Positions 18,702 through 27,771 of a stretch of DNA of 64,000 nucleotides are shown here, in pieces. The stretch covers positions 39,922-103,921 of the forward strand of contig JAPNUP010000148.1 of NCBI GenBank assembly GCA_026627345.1. Direction: 5' to 3'. This DNA comes from Bacillota bacterium (GTDB lineage Bacteria > Bacillota > Bacilli > Alicyclobacillales > SLC66). Each line of letters opens with the position of its first letter. The first letter of the stretch is position 1. Made by a program: the position numbers and the translations under genes. The notes beneath the pieces are model-generated. The model was not told the origin of the DNA. It saw only the letters and a program-made list of their open reading frames with translations, and did not search any database.

Positions 18702-19364
18702 TCATAGATGAGGCGTCAGGCGGACAAGTAGTAACGCAAAAGCGCTGCCAATCACCGCTCCAGCCAGCACATCGCTGATGTAATGCAACCCTGCCAGCAC
18801 GCGCGCGATGGCCAGTAGACCAGCTAAGGTGTAAGAGACCACTGCAAATGCGGGGAAAGAAAGACTGAGCGCAACCCCAAGCGCAAAGGCGCCGCCTGCG
18901 TGATTAGAAGGAAATGACGGATCATCTGCACTCTTTGGTAGCAGTGGGCTAAAGGCATACTGCACAAACGGACGCTTGCGTTCTATGCGCTTGCCGATCT
19001 GATCAATGACGACTTTGGTGCACACTGCCGCCACTATCGCGATGCCAATCCCGCGAACCGCAATCTCAAGCGACGCAGTCGCAGATAAGGCATAGGTGAT
19101 GAGGATCACCGCCATCTCGACAAAGAAAAGATGAGGTCCAAAGCGGGCCATGAAACGCACGATGCGCCAGAATAAGCGGTGCTTCATTCGTTGCGTGAGA
19201 ATGCGTTGACACGCTGCATGATCCACAGATTGAAGCCAGCGTGAAAAGCTCTGCCCCTGTCTATCCATCGCATGATACAGTCCTTTCCCAACCCGTATCA
19301 TACCGTTTGCATCGGTCACATGCCAGCAGATCGACAACGGTGATACCGTCGACCACTGCTTCAC
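18702..19364 (-). CDS. PAP2 family membrane phosphatase
   Basis: A 220-residue integral membrane protein with the three acid-phosphatase motifs: KRIERKRP, PSNHAGG and ARVLAGLHYISD. These fit lipid phosphatases acting on phosphatidic acid, PG-phosphate or undecaprenyl diphosphate. A GTG start is taken because AGAGGA sits just upstream, 12 bases past the stop of the PLD-like gene, so the two are probably co-translated. The pairing suggests work on phospholipids or lipid carriers at the outer membrane face; the substrate is unknown. Confidence 0.88.
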   Translation of the reverse strand: MKQWSTVSPLSICWHVTDANGMIRVGKGLYHAMDRQGQSFSRWLQSVDHAACQRILTQRMKHRLFWRIVRFMARFGPHLFFVEMAVILITYALSATASLEIAVRGIGIAIVAAVCTKVVIDQIGKRIERKRPFVQYAFSPLLPKSADDPSFPSNHAGGAFALGVALSLSFPAFAVVSYTLAGLLAIARVLAGLHYISDVLAGAVIGSAFALLLVRLTPHL

Positions 19365-19376
19365 GCAGACTTCCTC

Positions 19377-20423
19377 TTAGGACTCCGTACTGACAGCTTG
19401 TCCGCGCGCAAACTGATCCGTGAAGTCTTGATCCATATCCTTGCCAAATAGATAGGCGTCACGAAGGGCAACATCCCCTTCATGATTGACCGAGAAACCG
19501 TGCAAAGAAAAATTGGCACTCCCCACAAAGACCCAGCGCCCCTGATCTACATCGAGAATCTTGGCATGCAGATACTCCGAATTGTAAGGCGTGTAGAAAC
19601 GAACTTGCAAACCCGCAGCTGTGAGCTCCTGTGCAGTCTTGCGATTGTACGACTGCTGCGGGTCGAGCAGCACGCGCACAGAAACCCCTCGCCCGACAGC
19701 CGCTTCGAGTGCCGCGATAAACGGTTTGCTGGTAAAAGCGAAGGCCTCGATCGCGATCGTGTGTCGCGCCTGTGAAATCGCCGCTAGCATGGCCGGTAAA
19801 ATCTCATCGTCATACACAAGCGGCAACGGATACTCGATCTGCTCTGTCTGTACGCCTGCAGCGCGTGCATAGTCTTGTTCGAAGAGCCCTTCGAAACCTT
19901 GCTCCGCGTGGGAGAAGTAAACCGAAGCATCATGATTCTCCCAACTATAACTGCCAAAATTCATGCCGCCAAGAAGCGCGTGCAACCCATGCCGATCCTC
20001 AGTCACCAGCGACTTGATGTGCGAGATTCCGCCTGGGATTTTCAATGTTCGCACCAAGATGCCGTGCGCGCGCAAAAACGGTAATCCGGTGCTGAGTGTG
20101 TGCGGCTCCGTCGCATCCACAACCACCTTCACATCCACCCCGCGTGCGTGCGCTTGCCCGAGAGCCCGTAAAATATCTGGATCGGATAACTCGTACATGG
20201 TCAGGTGGCAAAACACAGTGCTGCTGCGAATCATCTGCAGCGCTTCAGGTTTAATCTCTGGTCCCCACAAGAGCGTCTCCCCGTTCACGGTCAAGGCTGG
20301 CATAAACTCAGGCCTGTCGCTTGATACCTGCCCTTTTAGACCGCATCCATCTAACAGTAACGCCAGCAGCGGCAACAAGGCCCACCATTTGCTGATCCTG
20401 CCCTTACCTATACCTCGCGTCAT
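19377..20423 (-). CDS. Phospholipase D-like lipoprotein
   Basis: A 348-residue PLD superfamily protein with two HKD motifs, HIKSLVTED and HAKILDVD, each followed by the conserved G-x-x-N-x-S/G segment. It begins with a lipoprotein signal peptide: basic residues, WALLPLLALLLDGC lipobox, lipidated Cys. So it sits on the outer membrane face, unlike cardiolipin synthase, which has N-terminal helices. The ATG at 20423 gives the signal peptide directly; a frame extension upstream lacks a binding site. It is coupled to the PAP2 gene. Possible phosphodiesterase or transphosphatidylase; the two HKDs support catalysis. Confidence 0.85.
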   Translation of the reverse strand: MTRGIGKGRISKWWALLPLLALLLDGCGLKGQVSSDRPEFMPALTVNGETLLWGPEIKPEALQMIRSSTVFCHLTMYELSDPDILRALGQAHARGVDVKVVVDATEPHTLSTGLPFLRAHGILVRTLKIPGGISHIKSLVTEDRHGLHALLGGMNFGSYSWENHDASVYFSHAEQGFEGLFEQDYARAAGVQTEQIEYPLPLVYDDEILPAMLAAISQARHTIAIEAFAFTSKPFIAALEAAVGRGVSVRVLLDPQQSYNRKTAQELTAAGLQVRFYTPYNSEYLHAKILDVDQGRWVFVGSANFSLHGFSVNHEGDVALRDAYLFGKDMDQDFTDQFARGQAVSTES

Positions 20424-20623
20424 CGCAAAGTCCACTCCCCGTATGCATTCGGCCTCGTGCAGCACGGCCTTCCATCCATAACGGTTATGCATTAGACGGC
20501 GAAACCCTTCTAGCAATTGGAGACATCGGCATATCGGTTTGTATAAGTCATATTTGCTGCCTCAATCCTGGTCCACATGAAAATAGCTGCCTGCTCCTGC
20601 GCAGACAGCTCATCGACAGCGTT

Positions 20624-20875
20624 TTACCGAATCACAGTCGGACTATAGAGGTACTTTTGATCGGGGTCAAACACAGGCATAAGCGTCTGCGCTTTGGTTA
20701 CGACAGCGACTCGACTGGTATGCATCCAAGCAAAGTCCCCCATGTTGAATCCTGCGCCAATCAGAGTGGGCGCGTGAGAGTCCCAGCCGTTTTGTACGTT
20801 TTGGCCAAAGAATTGCCCTGCCGCGTTAGTCATCGCAGAGGTATAGATCTGGCCCACATTCACCCAAGAAGCCAT
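20624..20875 (-). CDS. Small tandem paralogue 2, distant GerPA/GerPF resemblance
   Basis: An 83-residue protein whose first half repeats its upstream neighbour: V-x-V-G, M-T-N, F-x-G-Q-N-V-Q-N-x-W-D-S-H and G-A-G-F-x-M-G. The G-x-x-x...GAGF-x-x-G pattern is faintly like GerPA/GerPF spore germination proteins, though too weak to assign. Its ATG follows the neighbour's TAA with no gap and its GGGAGGG site lies inside that gene, so the two are made together. No cysteine, no signal peptide. Function unknown. Confidence 0.72.
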   Translation of the reverse strand: MASWVNVGQIYTSAMTNAAGQFFGQNVQNGWDSHAPTLIGAGFNMGDFAWMHTSRVAVVTKAQTLMPVFDPDQKYLYSPTVIR

Positions 20876-21130
20876 TTACGGACCCTCCCAGCTTGGAGAG
20901 AAGTCATCTTTCACGTCCGAATCAGCAATCGGTTGCAAAATCACAGACGGAGTATAAGAAAAAATCGCGCTGGTCGCGTTCATACACCAGTTGCCCATCA
21001 CAAACCCTGCGCCCATCTGAATAGGTGAATGCGAATCCCATGCGTTTTGCACGTTTTGACCGTAGAAAAAACCGACATCGTTGGTCATAGACGAAATAGA
21101 CAATGCACCCACGCTGACGAAAGCCGCCAC
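20876..21130 (-). CDS. Small tandem paralogue 1, distant GerPA/GerPF resemblance
   Basis: An 84-residue protein starting at GTG with GGAGGGG 7 bases upstream. Shares FFYGQNVQNAWDSHSP and GAGFVMGN with the next gene, while the C-terminal halves differ (here D/S-rich, ending SPSWEGP). It looks like a duplicated pair that has diverged at the tail. Spore-coat or germination proteins of the GerP kind have this size and a central glycine signature, but the match is by eye. Function unknown. Confidence 0.72.
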   Translation of the reverse strand: MAAFVSVGALSISSMTNDVGFFYGQNVQNAWDSHSPIQMGAGFVMGNWCMNATSAIFSYTPSVILQPIADSDVKDDFSPSWEGP

Positions 21131-21232
21131 AGTTGTTCCCCTCCATCCCCACTGCAGATGCGCGCCCCAATTGAAGCAGGCTTTCTCGCGTCACAGTGTG
21201 TTAAAGCTTATGCCGATCACCTACGATGGGTG

Positions 21233-22249
21233 CTAGACAGAGGGTTGCAGCGCCGCAACGACAGCATCTCCGAAGGCTCGCGTCTCGTGCACAAAGGTCA
21301 AACGCCCTCCTAGCGAATTATGCATACGCACGGCCACCACATCAAGACTAGGAATGACTAGACACACGCAACCGGACATGCCCACAATCTGAAAAGCGCC
21401 TTGCGGTACGCGAGCCCCTATTTCATTCGCGCGGACCCCGATTTTTTGTAGCCACCAAAAAAAACCGTGACGGGGATAGCGACGATCAAGCGTCGCAGGT
21501 GTTTGCTCTTGTATGACAGGGGCGAATAGCTCGCGCGGCAATAGCTGGTTTGGACCGACGACTCCAGCATGTAAGTGCAAGTACCCCCATGCGGCCAATT
21601 CACGCGCGCTGACATAGAGGTTGCGACCAGCCCCGTCGTCTTTACCGATCATCATCGGTGCGCCGCGTGATGGACTATAGACATCCTGCACCAATGCGCC
21701 ACTCACTTCGCTCTCGAACCCGGATTCGCGAAACCCAAGCGGTGTCCAGACATGGTCTTGCAACCATTCCCTCACTGTATGTCTTGTCAGAGCGAAAAAC
21801 ACCTGGCACAACAGGTCGTTCCCGGTGTTGGTATAGTGCCAGCGCGTACCTGCGGCGAAGCGCCGATATAGGCGACCTCTGTGTTCGTCTAGACCGTGCG
21901 TATGAGTGAGCAGGTGACGGATGGTGGTGCCTTCGAAAAGGCTTGGATCAGGCGATGGCAGTATCTCCGATAGCGCTGTATCGAGGGAGAGCAGACGCTT
22001 CGTAAGCAATAGACTCGACACGGCGAGTCCTATGTAGGTTTTGCGTACCGAGTAAACATTAAAGCGAGAGGATGGGTTGATCGCGACACCTTTGCCGTCT
22101 GGCGTGTGATCACCGTCGTACGATTCAGCGACGACTTCGCCGCCTTGAAGGACGAACAAAGCTGAGGCCGTCACGGCCCTGCGTTTTCGCGCCTTTTGTT
22201 CAAACAAAAGCAGATCGCTCGTGGGGTGCGCCCGATGCGCAAAGGACAC
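21233..22249 (-). CDS. Serine hydrolase, class C beta-lactamase/PBP4*-like
   Basis: A 338-residue beta-lactamase-related hydrolase. The S-x-x-K motif is S67-V-R-K70, the Y-x-N motif is HYTNTGN and LLTHTHGLDEH is the usual loop. There is no signal peptide, so it is probably cytoplasmic, like esterase-type members. It could cleave esters, D-amino peptides or amides; sequence cannot decide. The third motif (KTG or HxG) is not obvious, but a HGFFWWLQ segment sits in a plausible place. Confidence 0.82.
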   Translation of the reverse strand: MSFAHRAHPTSDLLLFEQKARKRRAVTASALFVLQGGEVVAESYDGDHTPDGKGVAINPSSRFNVYSVRKTYIGLAVSSLLLTKRLLSLDTALSEILPSPDPSLFEGTTIRHLLTHTHGLDEHRGRLYRRFAAGTRWHYTNTGNDLLCQVFFALTRHTVREWLQDHVWTPLGFRESGFESEVSGALVQDVYSPSRGAPMMIGKDDGAGRNLYVSARELAAWGYLHLHAGVVGPNQLLPRELFAPVIQEQTPATLDRRYPRHGFFWWLQKIGVRANEIGARVPQGAFQIVGMSGCVCLVIPSLDVVAVRMHNSLGGRLTFVHETRAFGDAVVAALQPSV

Positions 22250-22323
22250 TAGCGAGTCGGTCCCACTTTCAAGCCATTTGCCGCTATTCGTTCCTATCGC
22301 GCCCCTTTCTCCGAATCAGACCA

Positions 22324-24027
22324 TCAACGAATGGCCAAGCCGCGAACACGGTTCCAAGCGAGCCCTATCTCGATCGCACGCGGTAACGCATAGAACCCAG
22401 AACAGCCAGCAACTGGACTGATCGATACGAAGCCATCTTTATGGACATGCGCGATGAGCTCATGGACCACTTCACCTAGTGGCTTTTCCCCGTCAACCGT
22501 ATGCAGCAGTCCATAGCGCAACAACGCGGCTACTGCGCGTGTCTGAGACTCATCACTCAGTTGTTCAAGCGCGCTGAGATCGACAAATTCATCTCCGTAC
22601 TGAAGTACCGTCCGCGACTTTGCCTCGAGCCTTGCCAGCCGCGCCCCGATGGCCAAGGGCTGCGGTGCACGTGGGCGAGCAGGCATAAGCGGCGTCAACG
22701 CCTCCGGCACACGTGCCGCTGGCAGTTCCCGCGTGACTTCAAGGGCGCGCTCTGTCGCATCGGTCGGCACATATTCATCGAGCAAAAGGACGACGTCAGC
22801 GACATCCAGATAGTCTCCTGCTCCGCCAATCACTAGGACACTAGATACGCCAAAGCGGTTGTACAGTTCTCGAACGCGGTCAATAAATGGGGTGATGGGC
22901 TCGTGCTCGCGTGACACCAGACGTTGCATACGCGCGTCTCGCAGCATGAAATTAGCGGCACTCGTATCCTCGTCGATTAAGAGCACTGTCGCGCCAAGTT
23001 CCAGCGCTTCGACGATCGATGCAGCCTGCGAGGTCGAACCACTCGCATCTTGTGTGCTAAAGGACGTCGTGGAGCGCCCCCGTGGCAAGTGGTTGATGAA
23101 TCCCGAAATATCTACCCGACTCACGCGTCGACCATCTTCGGCGCGCACCTTGACAGCCGTTTCGTCGCTGATGCACCATTCTCGCCCATCAGCTGCAACG
23201 TGATTGTAGACACCCCCGACTATCGCTTGCAGTAGCGTACTTTTGCCATGGAAACCACCACCGGCAATAAGCGTTACGCCTGCGGCCACCCCCATTCCGG
23301 TCACCGCTAAACCACTTGGGCAAGTAAAAGTGACGCGAAGCGAGTCTGGACTGATAAAGGCTTGCGCCACACTGGCATCCATCGGCAACTCACTGATCCC
23401 ACTTTTACGCGCGAGCACGGACCCATCACCGATAAACGCAATCAAGCCGCGTTCTTTTAGGGAGCGTCTAATAAAACACTGATCGACATAGAGCGCGACG
23501 TGACGCTCGAGTTGTGAAAATGGAAATGAAGCGCGCGACCATGCCGTATGGAGCAGATAAGGGAGATCCTCGAGAAACATCGCTTCAGCGTCTTTAGCGC
23601 GAATGCGGCGACCATCTGCAGGCAAACCAACAGCGATACGCGCTTCCAAGTAATCTGGCGTAATCTCCACACTGCTGCGCGGCAAAACAGTTTGTGACGG
23701 CGTGTCAATCAAGATCACACCACTACGTCCGGATCCTCGGCGCTGCTTACCGAGCGACTCGAGTGCAAAACCTAACCTGCGGGTCAGAAAATCTTCGCTA
23801 GCCACACGCCGCTCATGGGAGGCAATGGCTGTGGCATCAAGGCGCAGGAGATCCGCATGTACGCGCAGGCGAACGCGCGTGGGAGGGGCGAAAGGGTCTG
23901 ACTGGACATGGTCAACGTACAACTCATAAGGGCCGAGTGTAAACGCACCAGTCAAGTCGCGATACCCCTGATAGGGCTTCCCGTCCAAAGCCCGCAAAAG
24001 CCGTGTAAACTGGGACAGGCTTTCCAA
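22324..24027 (-). CDS. Predicted ABC-class ATPase (PF09818-type), function unknown
   Basis: A 567-residue P-loop protein of the 'predicted ATPase of the ABC class' family. N-terminal LRALDGKPYQGYRDLTG and YVDHVQSDPFAPPTRVR are family hallmarks. The Walker A-like GGGFHGKSTLL and Walker B-like TVLLIDEDTSAANF are in the middle. TTG at 24027 is chosen because GGAGGAGGGG is 5 bases upstream, and family members begin just before this point. A GTG at 24060, overlapping the galU stop, is the alternative. The soluble protein has no membrane domain. No experimental role is known to me. Confidence 0.85.
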   Translation of the reverse strand: MESLSQFTRLLRALDGKPYQGYRDLTGAFTLGPYELYVDHVQSDPFAPPTRVRLRVHADLLRLDATAIASHERRVASEDFLTRRLGFALESLGKQRRGSGRSGVILIDTPSQTVLPRSSVEITPDYLEARIAVGLPADGRRIRAKDAEAMFLEDLPYLLHTAWSRASFPFSQLERHVALYVDQCFIRRSLKERGLIAFIGDGSVLARKSGISELPMDASVAQAFISPDSLRVTFTCPSGLAVTGMGVAAGVTLIAGGGFHGKSTLLQAIVGGVYNHVAADGREWCISDETAVKVRAEDGRRVSRVDISGFINHLPRGRSTTSFSTQDASGSTSQAASIVEALELGATVLLIDEDTSAANFMLRDARMQRLVSREHEPITPFIDRVRELYNRFGVSSVLVIGGAGDYLDVADVVLLLDEYVPTDATERALEVTRELPAARVPEALTPLMPARPRAPQPLAIGARLARLEAKSRTVLQYGDEFVDLSALEQLSDESQTRAVAALLRYGLLHTVDGEKPLGEVVHELIAHVHKDGFVSISPVAGCSGFYALPRAIEIGLAWNRVRGLAIR

Positions 24028-24059
24028 GCCGACCCCTCCTCCGGCGCATCCGTCTGCCA

Positions 24060-24950
24060 CTAAACCTCTTGAATCACTTCACGCAGGTACTCAAGCAGCG
24101 GCCCTCTCATGTCTTCACGCGTCAGTGCGAGACCGACTGTCGCTTTGAGATAGCCAAGCTTGTCGCCAATGTCAAAACGCATGCCAGCAATACGGCAGGC
24201 GTGTAACCCTTCTTGCAGCATCTGCACGCGAAGCGCATCAGTCAACTGAATCTCGCCTTGCTTACCAGGCGCGGTACGCTCGAGAATCGGGAAAATGCTC
24301 GGGGTGATGATATAGCGCCCTACGATAGCCAAGTTTGACGGAGCCTCGTGCGGAGATGGCTTTTCAATCAAATCCGTTACTTCATAGCGCACGCCGTTGG
24401 AGGACAATCCTGCGATAATCCCATAACTCGAGACGTTTTCTTTAGGCACAGGTTGCACACCAACAACCGATGTCCCCGTTTCTTCGTGTACGCGCATTAA
24501 CTGAGCAAGCCCTGGCTCTGCGGAGTGAATGATATCGTCACCGAGCAACACTGCGAACGGCTCATCGCCCACAAACGACCGTGCCAAGGATATGGCGTGA
24601 CCGAGGCCTTTGAGTTCAGACTGACGAATGTAATGAATGTTCGCCAAATCGGAAATGCGTTGCACAATATCGAGCGTCGCCTGTTTCTCATGAACCGCCA
24701 GGTGCATCTCTAGTTCAAGTGAACGGTCAAAATGATCTTCGATCGCGCGCTTAAACTTGCCGGTCACAATCAAGATATCCTCGATCCCAGCCGCCACAGC
24801 CTCTTCCACGATATACTGAATGGCTGGCTTATCTACCAAAGGCAACATTTCCTTCGGTTGCGCCTTGGTAGCGGGTAAAAATCGCGTACCGAGGCCCGCT
24901 GCCGGAATCACGGCCTTACGTGGCCTCATGTATGTACTTGCATTTGACAC
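24060..24950 (-). CDS. galU: UTP-glucose-1-phosphate uridylyltransferase
   Basis: A 296-residue nucleotidyltransferase making UDP-glucose for wall polymers and glycolipids. The nucleotide-binding signature AGLGTRFLPATKAQPKEMLPLVDKP is at the N-terminus; LIEKPSPHEAPSNLAIVGRY and GEIQLTDA follow, all GalU-typical. The GTG start has AAGGAG in front. The stop overlaps the first possible start of the downstream ATPase gene. Confidence 0.95.
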   Translation of the reverse strand: MSNASTYMRPRKAVIPAAGLGTRFLPATKAQPKEMLPLVDKPAIQYIVEEAVAAGIEDILIVTGKFKRAIEDHFDRSLELEMHLAVHEKQATLDIVQRISDLANIHYIRQSELKGLGHAISLARSFVGDEPFAVLLGDDIIHSAEPGLAQLMRVHEETGTSVVGVQPVPKENVSSYGIIAGLSSNGVRYEVTDLIEKPSPHEAPSNLAIVGRYIITPSIFPILERTAPGKQGEIQLTDALRVQMLQEGLHACRIAGMRFDIGDKLGYLKATVGLALTREDMRGPLLEYLREVIQEV

Positions 24951-24962
24951 CTTGACCTCTCC

Positions 24963-25286
24963 TTACTCATGCCACTCGCGATGGATGTTATAACGCATTT
25001 TCTCGACGTACGCTTCTTCCAAATCGATGCCCGTATAATTAGCCAGCTTGACAACATAAGCCAAACAGTCCGCCAACTCCTCGCGCAAGTGCGAAGTTGC
25101 CTTCTCTACATCGCTAGCTTGTCCACTCTGATGCGCTTTCGTCAAACGCCGCACTTCTTTCGCCACTTCGCCCACCTCTTCGACGAGTAGCATGACGTTT
25201 AGAGGCAGATCCTGCGAGAAACCCTTCAACTCATCGAGATGACGGTGAAACGCCTGACAATCTTTAAGTGTCGGTTGATCTTTCAA
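24963..25286 (-). CDS. MazG-like nucleotide pyrophosphohydrolase
   Basis: A 107-residue all-helical NTP-PPase domain. The metal-binding signature is present: EEVGEVAKE, then EELADCLAYVVKLANYTGIDLEEA. Members remove non-canonical or excess nucleoside triphosphates. TTG is used as start, with GGAGG 9 bases upstream; the reading frame extends much further upstream but crosses into the divergent yfhH-like gene. It lies 12 bases before galU, probably the same transcript. Confidence 0.85.
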   Translation of the reverse strand: MKDQPTLKDCQAFHRHLDELKGFSQDLPLNVMLLVEEVGEVAKEVRRLTKAHQSGQASDVEKATSHLREELADCLAYVVKLANYTGIDLEEAYVEKMRYNIHREWHE

Positions 25287-25356
25287 TACGGAGATCCTCC
25301 ACGCACAGTTCTTCCTCATATGGTACCATAGGTTGACAAAGTATGCATGGAGGATT

Positions 25357-25692
25357 ATGAAATTGTCACAAAGATTACTAAGTGAAATGAACCCACAAGA
25401 TTTGCAAAACGAGTTGGTGCGCTGCCAAGCCCTCGGCAAAAAGGCGATGGAAGAAGGGCTGATCAGCGAATATCGAGTCTGGGAGCAACGTTACTATCTC
25501 GCTCGTTCCTATCTGATGGATCCGCAAGCGATCATCCTCGGCGCCACGTATGGATTAGCGGATACAACAGGTCTCTTCATTGCCCGCCGTCTAAACGGCG
25601 TGTTCGCTTACGGCACTGTCCTTGGCGAAAATGAGGAGCGTGGCTTTCCCATCGGTCAACTAGTCCCGCTCGATTTTTCGCAGGAGTCCTAG
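25357..25692 (+). CDS. yfhH: YfhH-like protein (DUF1811)
   Basis: A protein of about 111 residues, similar in layout to Bacillus YfhH: helical N-terminus with L-x-x-M-N, E-x-x-V-W-E-x-R-Y-Y-L-A-R-S-Y-L-x-D-P, then a short beta domain ending in R-L-N-G-V-F-A-Y-G and P-I-x-x-L-V-P. GGAGG is only 3 bases before this ATG, so a TTG two codons on (25363) may be the true start. YfhH function is unknown. Divergent from the mazG-like gene. Confidence 0.82.
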   Translation: MKLSQRLLSEMNPQDLQNELVRCQALGKKAMEEGLISEYRVWEQRYYLARSYLMDPQAIILGATYGLADTTGLFIARRLNGVFAYGTVLGENEERGFPIGQLVPLDFSQES

Positions 25693-25696
25693 CCCG

Positions 25697-26083
25697 TCAG
25701 TCGAATGCAGCGGCGAGTGCTCCCCAAACCGGATGTTCAGGCAAGGCTCTTTGCATCTCGTCCACAAGCTCGATGAACTGCAAGAAGCGCTCATGATCGA
25801 AAGGAACCGTGAGCGGTTCGGCGCTTGCATCCGCGCAGTGAATGACCAGCACGTCTGGCTCCGGCAGTAAGCCTGCACAGTCAGACGCCGGTAACAATAG
25901 GTCGATACCAGACCCTTCTTTGCGAAGACCAATGACGAGTTGTGGCTGGCCTAAAGCGGACGACGCGGCAAATCGCAAGCTCACAGGCGTATCGCTTGGT
26001 GACACCAAAAATTCAGGGACGCCTGCCACGGTCAGATGGCACGTCCCTTCCAAAAGCAGAGATATGTGAGCTTGCATATGCAT
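25697..26083 (-). CDS. Hypothetical protein
   Basis: A 128-residue acidic protein I do not recognise. It is rich in hydrophobic beta-type segments in the first 90 residues and ends in a helical stretch (FLQFIELVDEMQRALPEHP). AAGGAG is 11 bases before the ATG. The stop lies 4 bases from the end of the convergent yfhH-like gene. No metal or nucleotide motif, no signal peptide, no membrane helix. Confidence 0.65.
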   Translation of the reverse strand: MHMQAHISLLLEGTCHLTVAGVPEFLVSPSDTPVSLRFAASSALGQPQLVIGLRKEGSGIDLLLPASDCAGLLPEPDVLVIHCADASAEPLTVPFDHERFLQFIELVDEMQRALPEHPVWGALAAAFD

Positions 26084-26168
26084 GACAGGTCGGTCTCCTT
26101 GTGCGCTTTATTTACCTTTACTATACACGCACAAACCCGTGCCTGCCAGTGTACTAGACCGATCGCCG

Positions 26169-26495
26169 TCAACCCATGTGCGCCGTGGTGAACCGATTGA
26201 CGTACTCAGGCCCCACTTCCTGACCGAGGATGCCGCGATTGACGGCGACGCCGATCAACAGACGCCACATATCTTCATCCATGACACCCGTGATATGCTC
26301 GTGCTGACTCATCTGAAAGCGTTTGAGCGCCTCTTCCGTACTTTGATTGAAATGTTCAGTGACCGGTCCTTTGTAAAATCCGAGTCGTCGGAGCATATAT
26401 TGCAAAAAGCCTACCGAGTGGCCAAAGTCCCCAATGCTTAAAGTGTGAAAGACGTACTCTTTCTCCCCATTCATGTTCTTGCCCGCACGATGCAC
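26169..26495 (-). CDS. Small peptidoglycan-binding-domain (PG_binding_1) protein
   Basis: A 108-residue protein that is mostly one PG_binding_1 repeat: GDFGHSVGFLQYMLRRLGFYKGPVTEHFNQSTEEALKRFQMSQHEHITGVMDEDMWRLL. Most such domains anchor wall hydrolases. This one has no signal peptide and no catalytic partner domain, so a cytoplasmic or spore-layer location is possible. GTG start with AAGGAGA 8 bases upstream. Confidence 0.8.
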   Translation of the reverse strand: MHRAGKNMNGEKEYVFHTLSIGDFGHSVGFLQYMLRRLGFYKGPVTEHFNQSTEEALKRFQMSQHEHITGVMDEDMWRLLIGVAVNRGILGQEVGPEYVNRFTTAHMG

Positions 26496-26568
26496 GGAGC
26501 ATCTCTCCTTGTCGGTGTGAATGCTCCATCATATGGCGGCAGATGTAAAAGGTGCACCAAAAACCCCC

Positions 26569-27726
26569 TTATTCGCGCCAGCTGTACATGTAGGCTGGAT
26601 CTTCGCAAGAAAGGGCATCTGTGAACACATGCAGCGGCTTGAATGTGTCCATCATCACAGCGAGTTCCGCCGTCTCCGTTGCGCCGAGGCTCTTTTCCAC
26701 AATCCCTGGGTGCGGACCATGTGCGATGCCACCTGGATGTAGCGTCACTGACCCGACTTCGATGCCACGGCGACTCATGAATTGGCCATCTACGTAGTAC
26801 AGTACTTCGTCACTCTCGATATTCGAGTGATGGTAAGGCACAGGAATCGATAGTGGATGGTAGTCGAGTTTGCGCGGAACGAAGGAACAAATAACAAACC
26901 CTTTGCCGGCAAATGTTTGGTGCACCGGAGGCGGTTGATGGACACGCCCGGTGATCGGCTCAAAATCTTCAATATTGAACGCGTAAGGATAAAGCGCCCC
27001 GTCCCAGCCAATGACGTCTTGCGGATGGTAAGAGAGCGTATACGAGGTCAGAACCCCGCGTGCGCGTACCCGTACTTCAAACTCCCCTTGCTCATCGTGC
27101 GTGTGCAATTCCGGAAGGCGCAGGTCTCGTTCGCAGTACGGCGCATGCTCCATATACTGTCCGAAGTCATTCAGATACCGCGGCGGCGGCGTGATCGCGC
27201 CCCGCGACTCGATCACCAGCATGCGGGTAGGTTTTTCGCCCGATGGCATCACGCGATACGTAGTGCCCACCGGCAATACTAGGTAATCTCCGCTGCGATA
27301 AGCGAGATCGCCAAATACCGTTTCGATTGTCCCGGTCCCGGTATGAATGTAAAACAGTTCATCGCCTTCGGCTGTTCGATAGAAATACGACATGCCTTTT
27401 GAGATCACAGCGACGCCCATGGCAACATCGTCATTGCCCAGTAGCATTTGCCGCCCTTCAATCGCATCGGCATCCTTCGGCATCAGACCTTGCGTTTTGA
27501 AGTGCCGATGAATCAGCGGTCCATCCGGCGCCAGCGCTGGCGTGATCGTCCCCAGAAGGCGTGCCTCCTGTACGTTTGTCGGCGGGGTCACATGGTATAA
27601 GAGACTGTGGACGCCAGAAAACCCCTCCGTACCAAACAGTTCTTCCGTATAAAGCCGCCCGTCCGGTGCGCGAAACTGTGTGTGCCGCTTGTGCGGGATG
27701 ACCCCACGCGAGGCGTAATAAGGCAT
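26569..27726 (-). CDS. hmgA: Homogentisate 1,2-dioxygenase
   Basis: A 385-residue cupin-type Fe(II) dioxygenase that opens the ring of homogentisate to maleylacetoacetate in tyrosine and phenylalanine breakdown. It matches the short bacterial HmgA branch: YYASRGVIPHKRHTQFRAP at the N-terminus, PVPYHHSNIESDEVLYYVDG and HPGGIAHGPHPG carrying the metal-binding His/Glu residues. ATG at 27726 has AGGAGG 8 bases upstream. It is the last gene of hpd-FAH-hmgA. Confidence 0.93.
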   Translation of the reverse strand: MPYYASRGVIPHKRHTQFRAPDGRLYTEELFGTEGFSGVHSLLYHVTPPTNVQEARLLGTITPALAPDGPLIHRHFKTQGLMPKDADAIEGRQMLLGNDDVAMGVAVISKGMSYFYRTAEGDELFYIHTGTGTIETVFGDLAYRSGDYLVLPVGTTYRVMPSGEKPTRMLVIESRGAITPPPRYLNDFGQYMEHAPYCERDLRLPELHTHDEQGEFEVRVRARGVLTSYTLSYHPQDVIGWDGALYPYAFNIEDFEPITGRVHQPPPVHQTFAGKGFVICSFVPRKLDYHPLSIPVPYHHSNIESDEVLYYVDGQFMSRRGIEVGSVTLHPGGIAHGPHPGIVEKSLGATETAELAVMMDTFKPLHVFTDALSCEDPAYMYSWRE

Positions 27727-27771
27727 ATGATCCACCTCCTACAGTAAAATCGCTCAAGCCGCCGTCAACCC

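Noticed and set aside
19167..19187. A stretch resembling the dispersed palindromic element (GAATAAGCGG)
   Set aside because: It lies inside the PAP2 coding region and the second arm is not complementary; probably chance.
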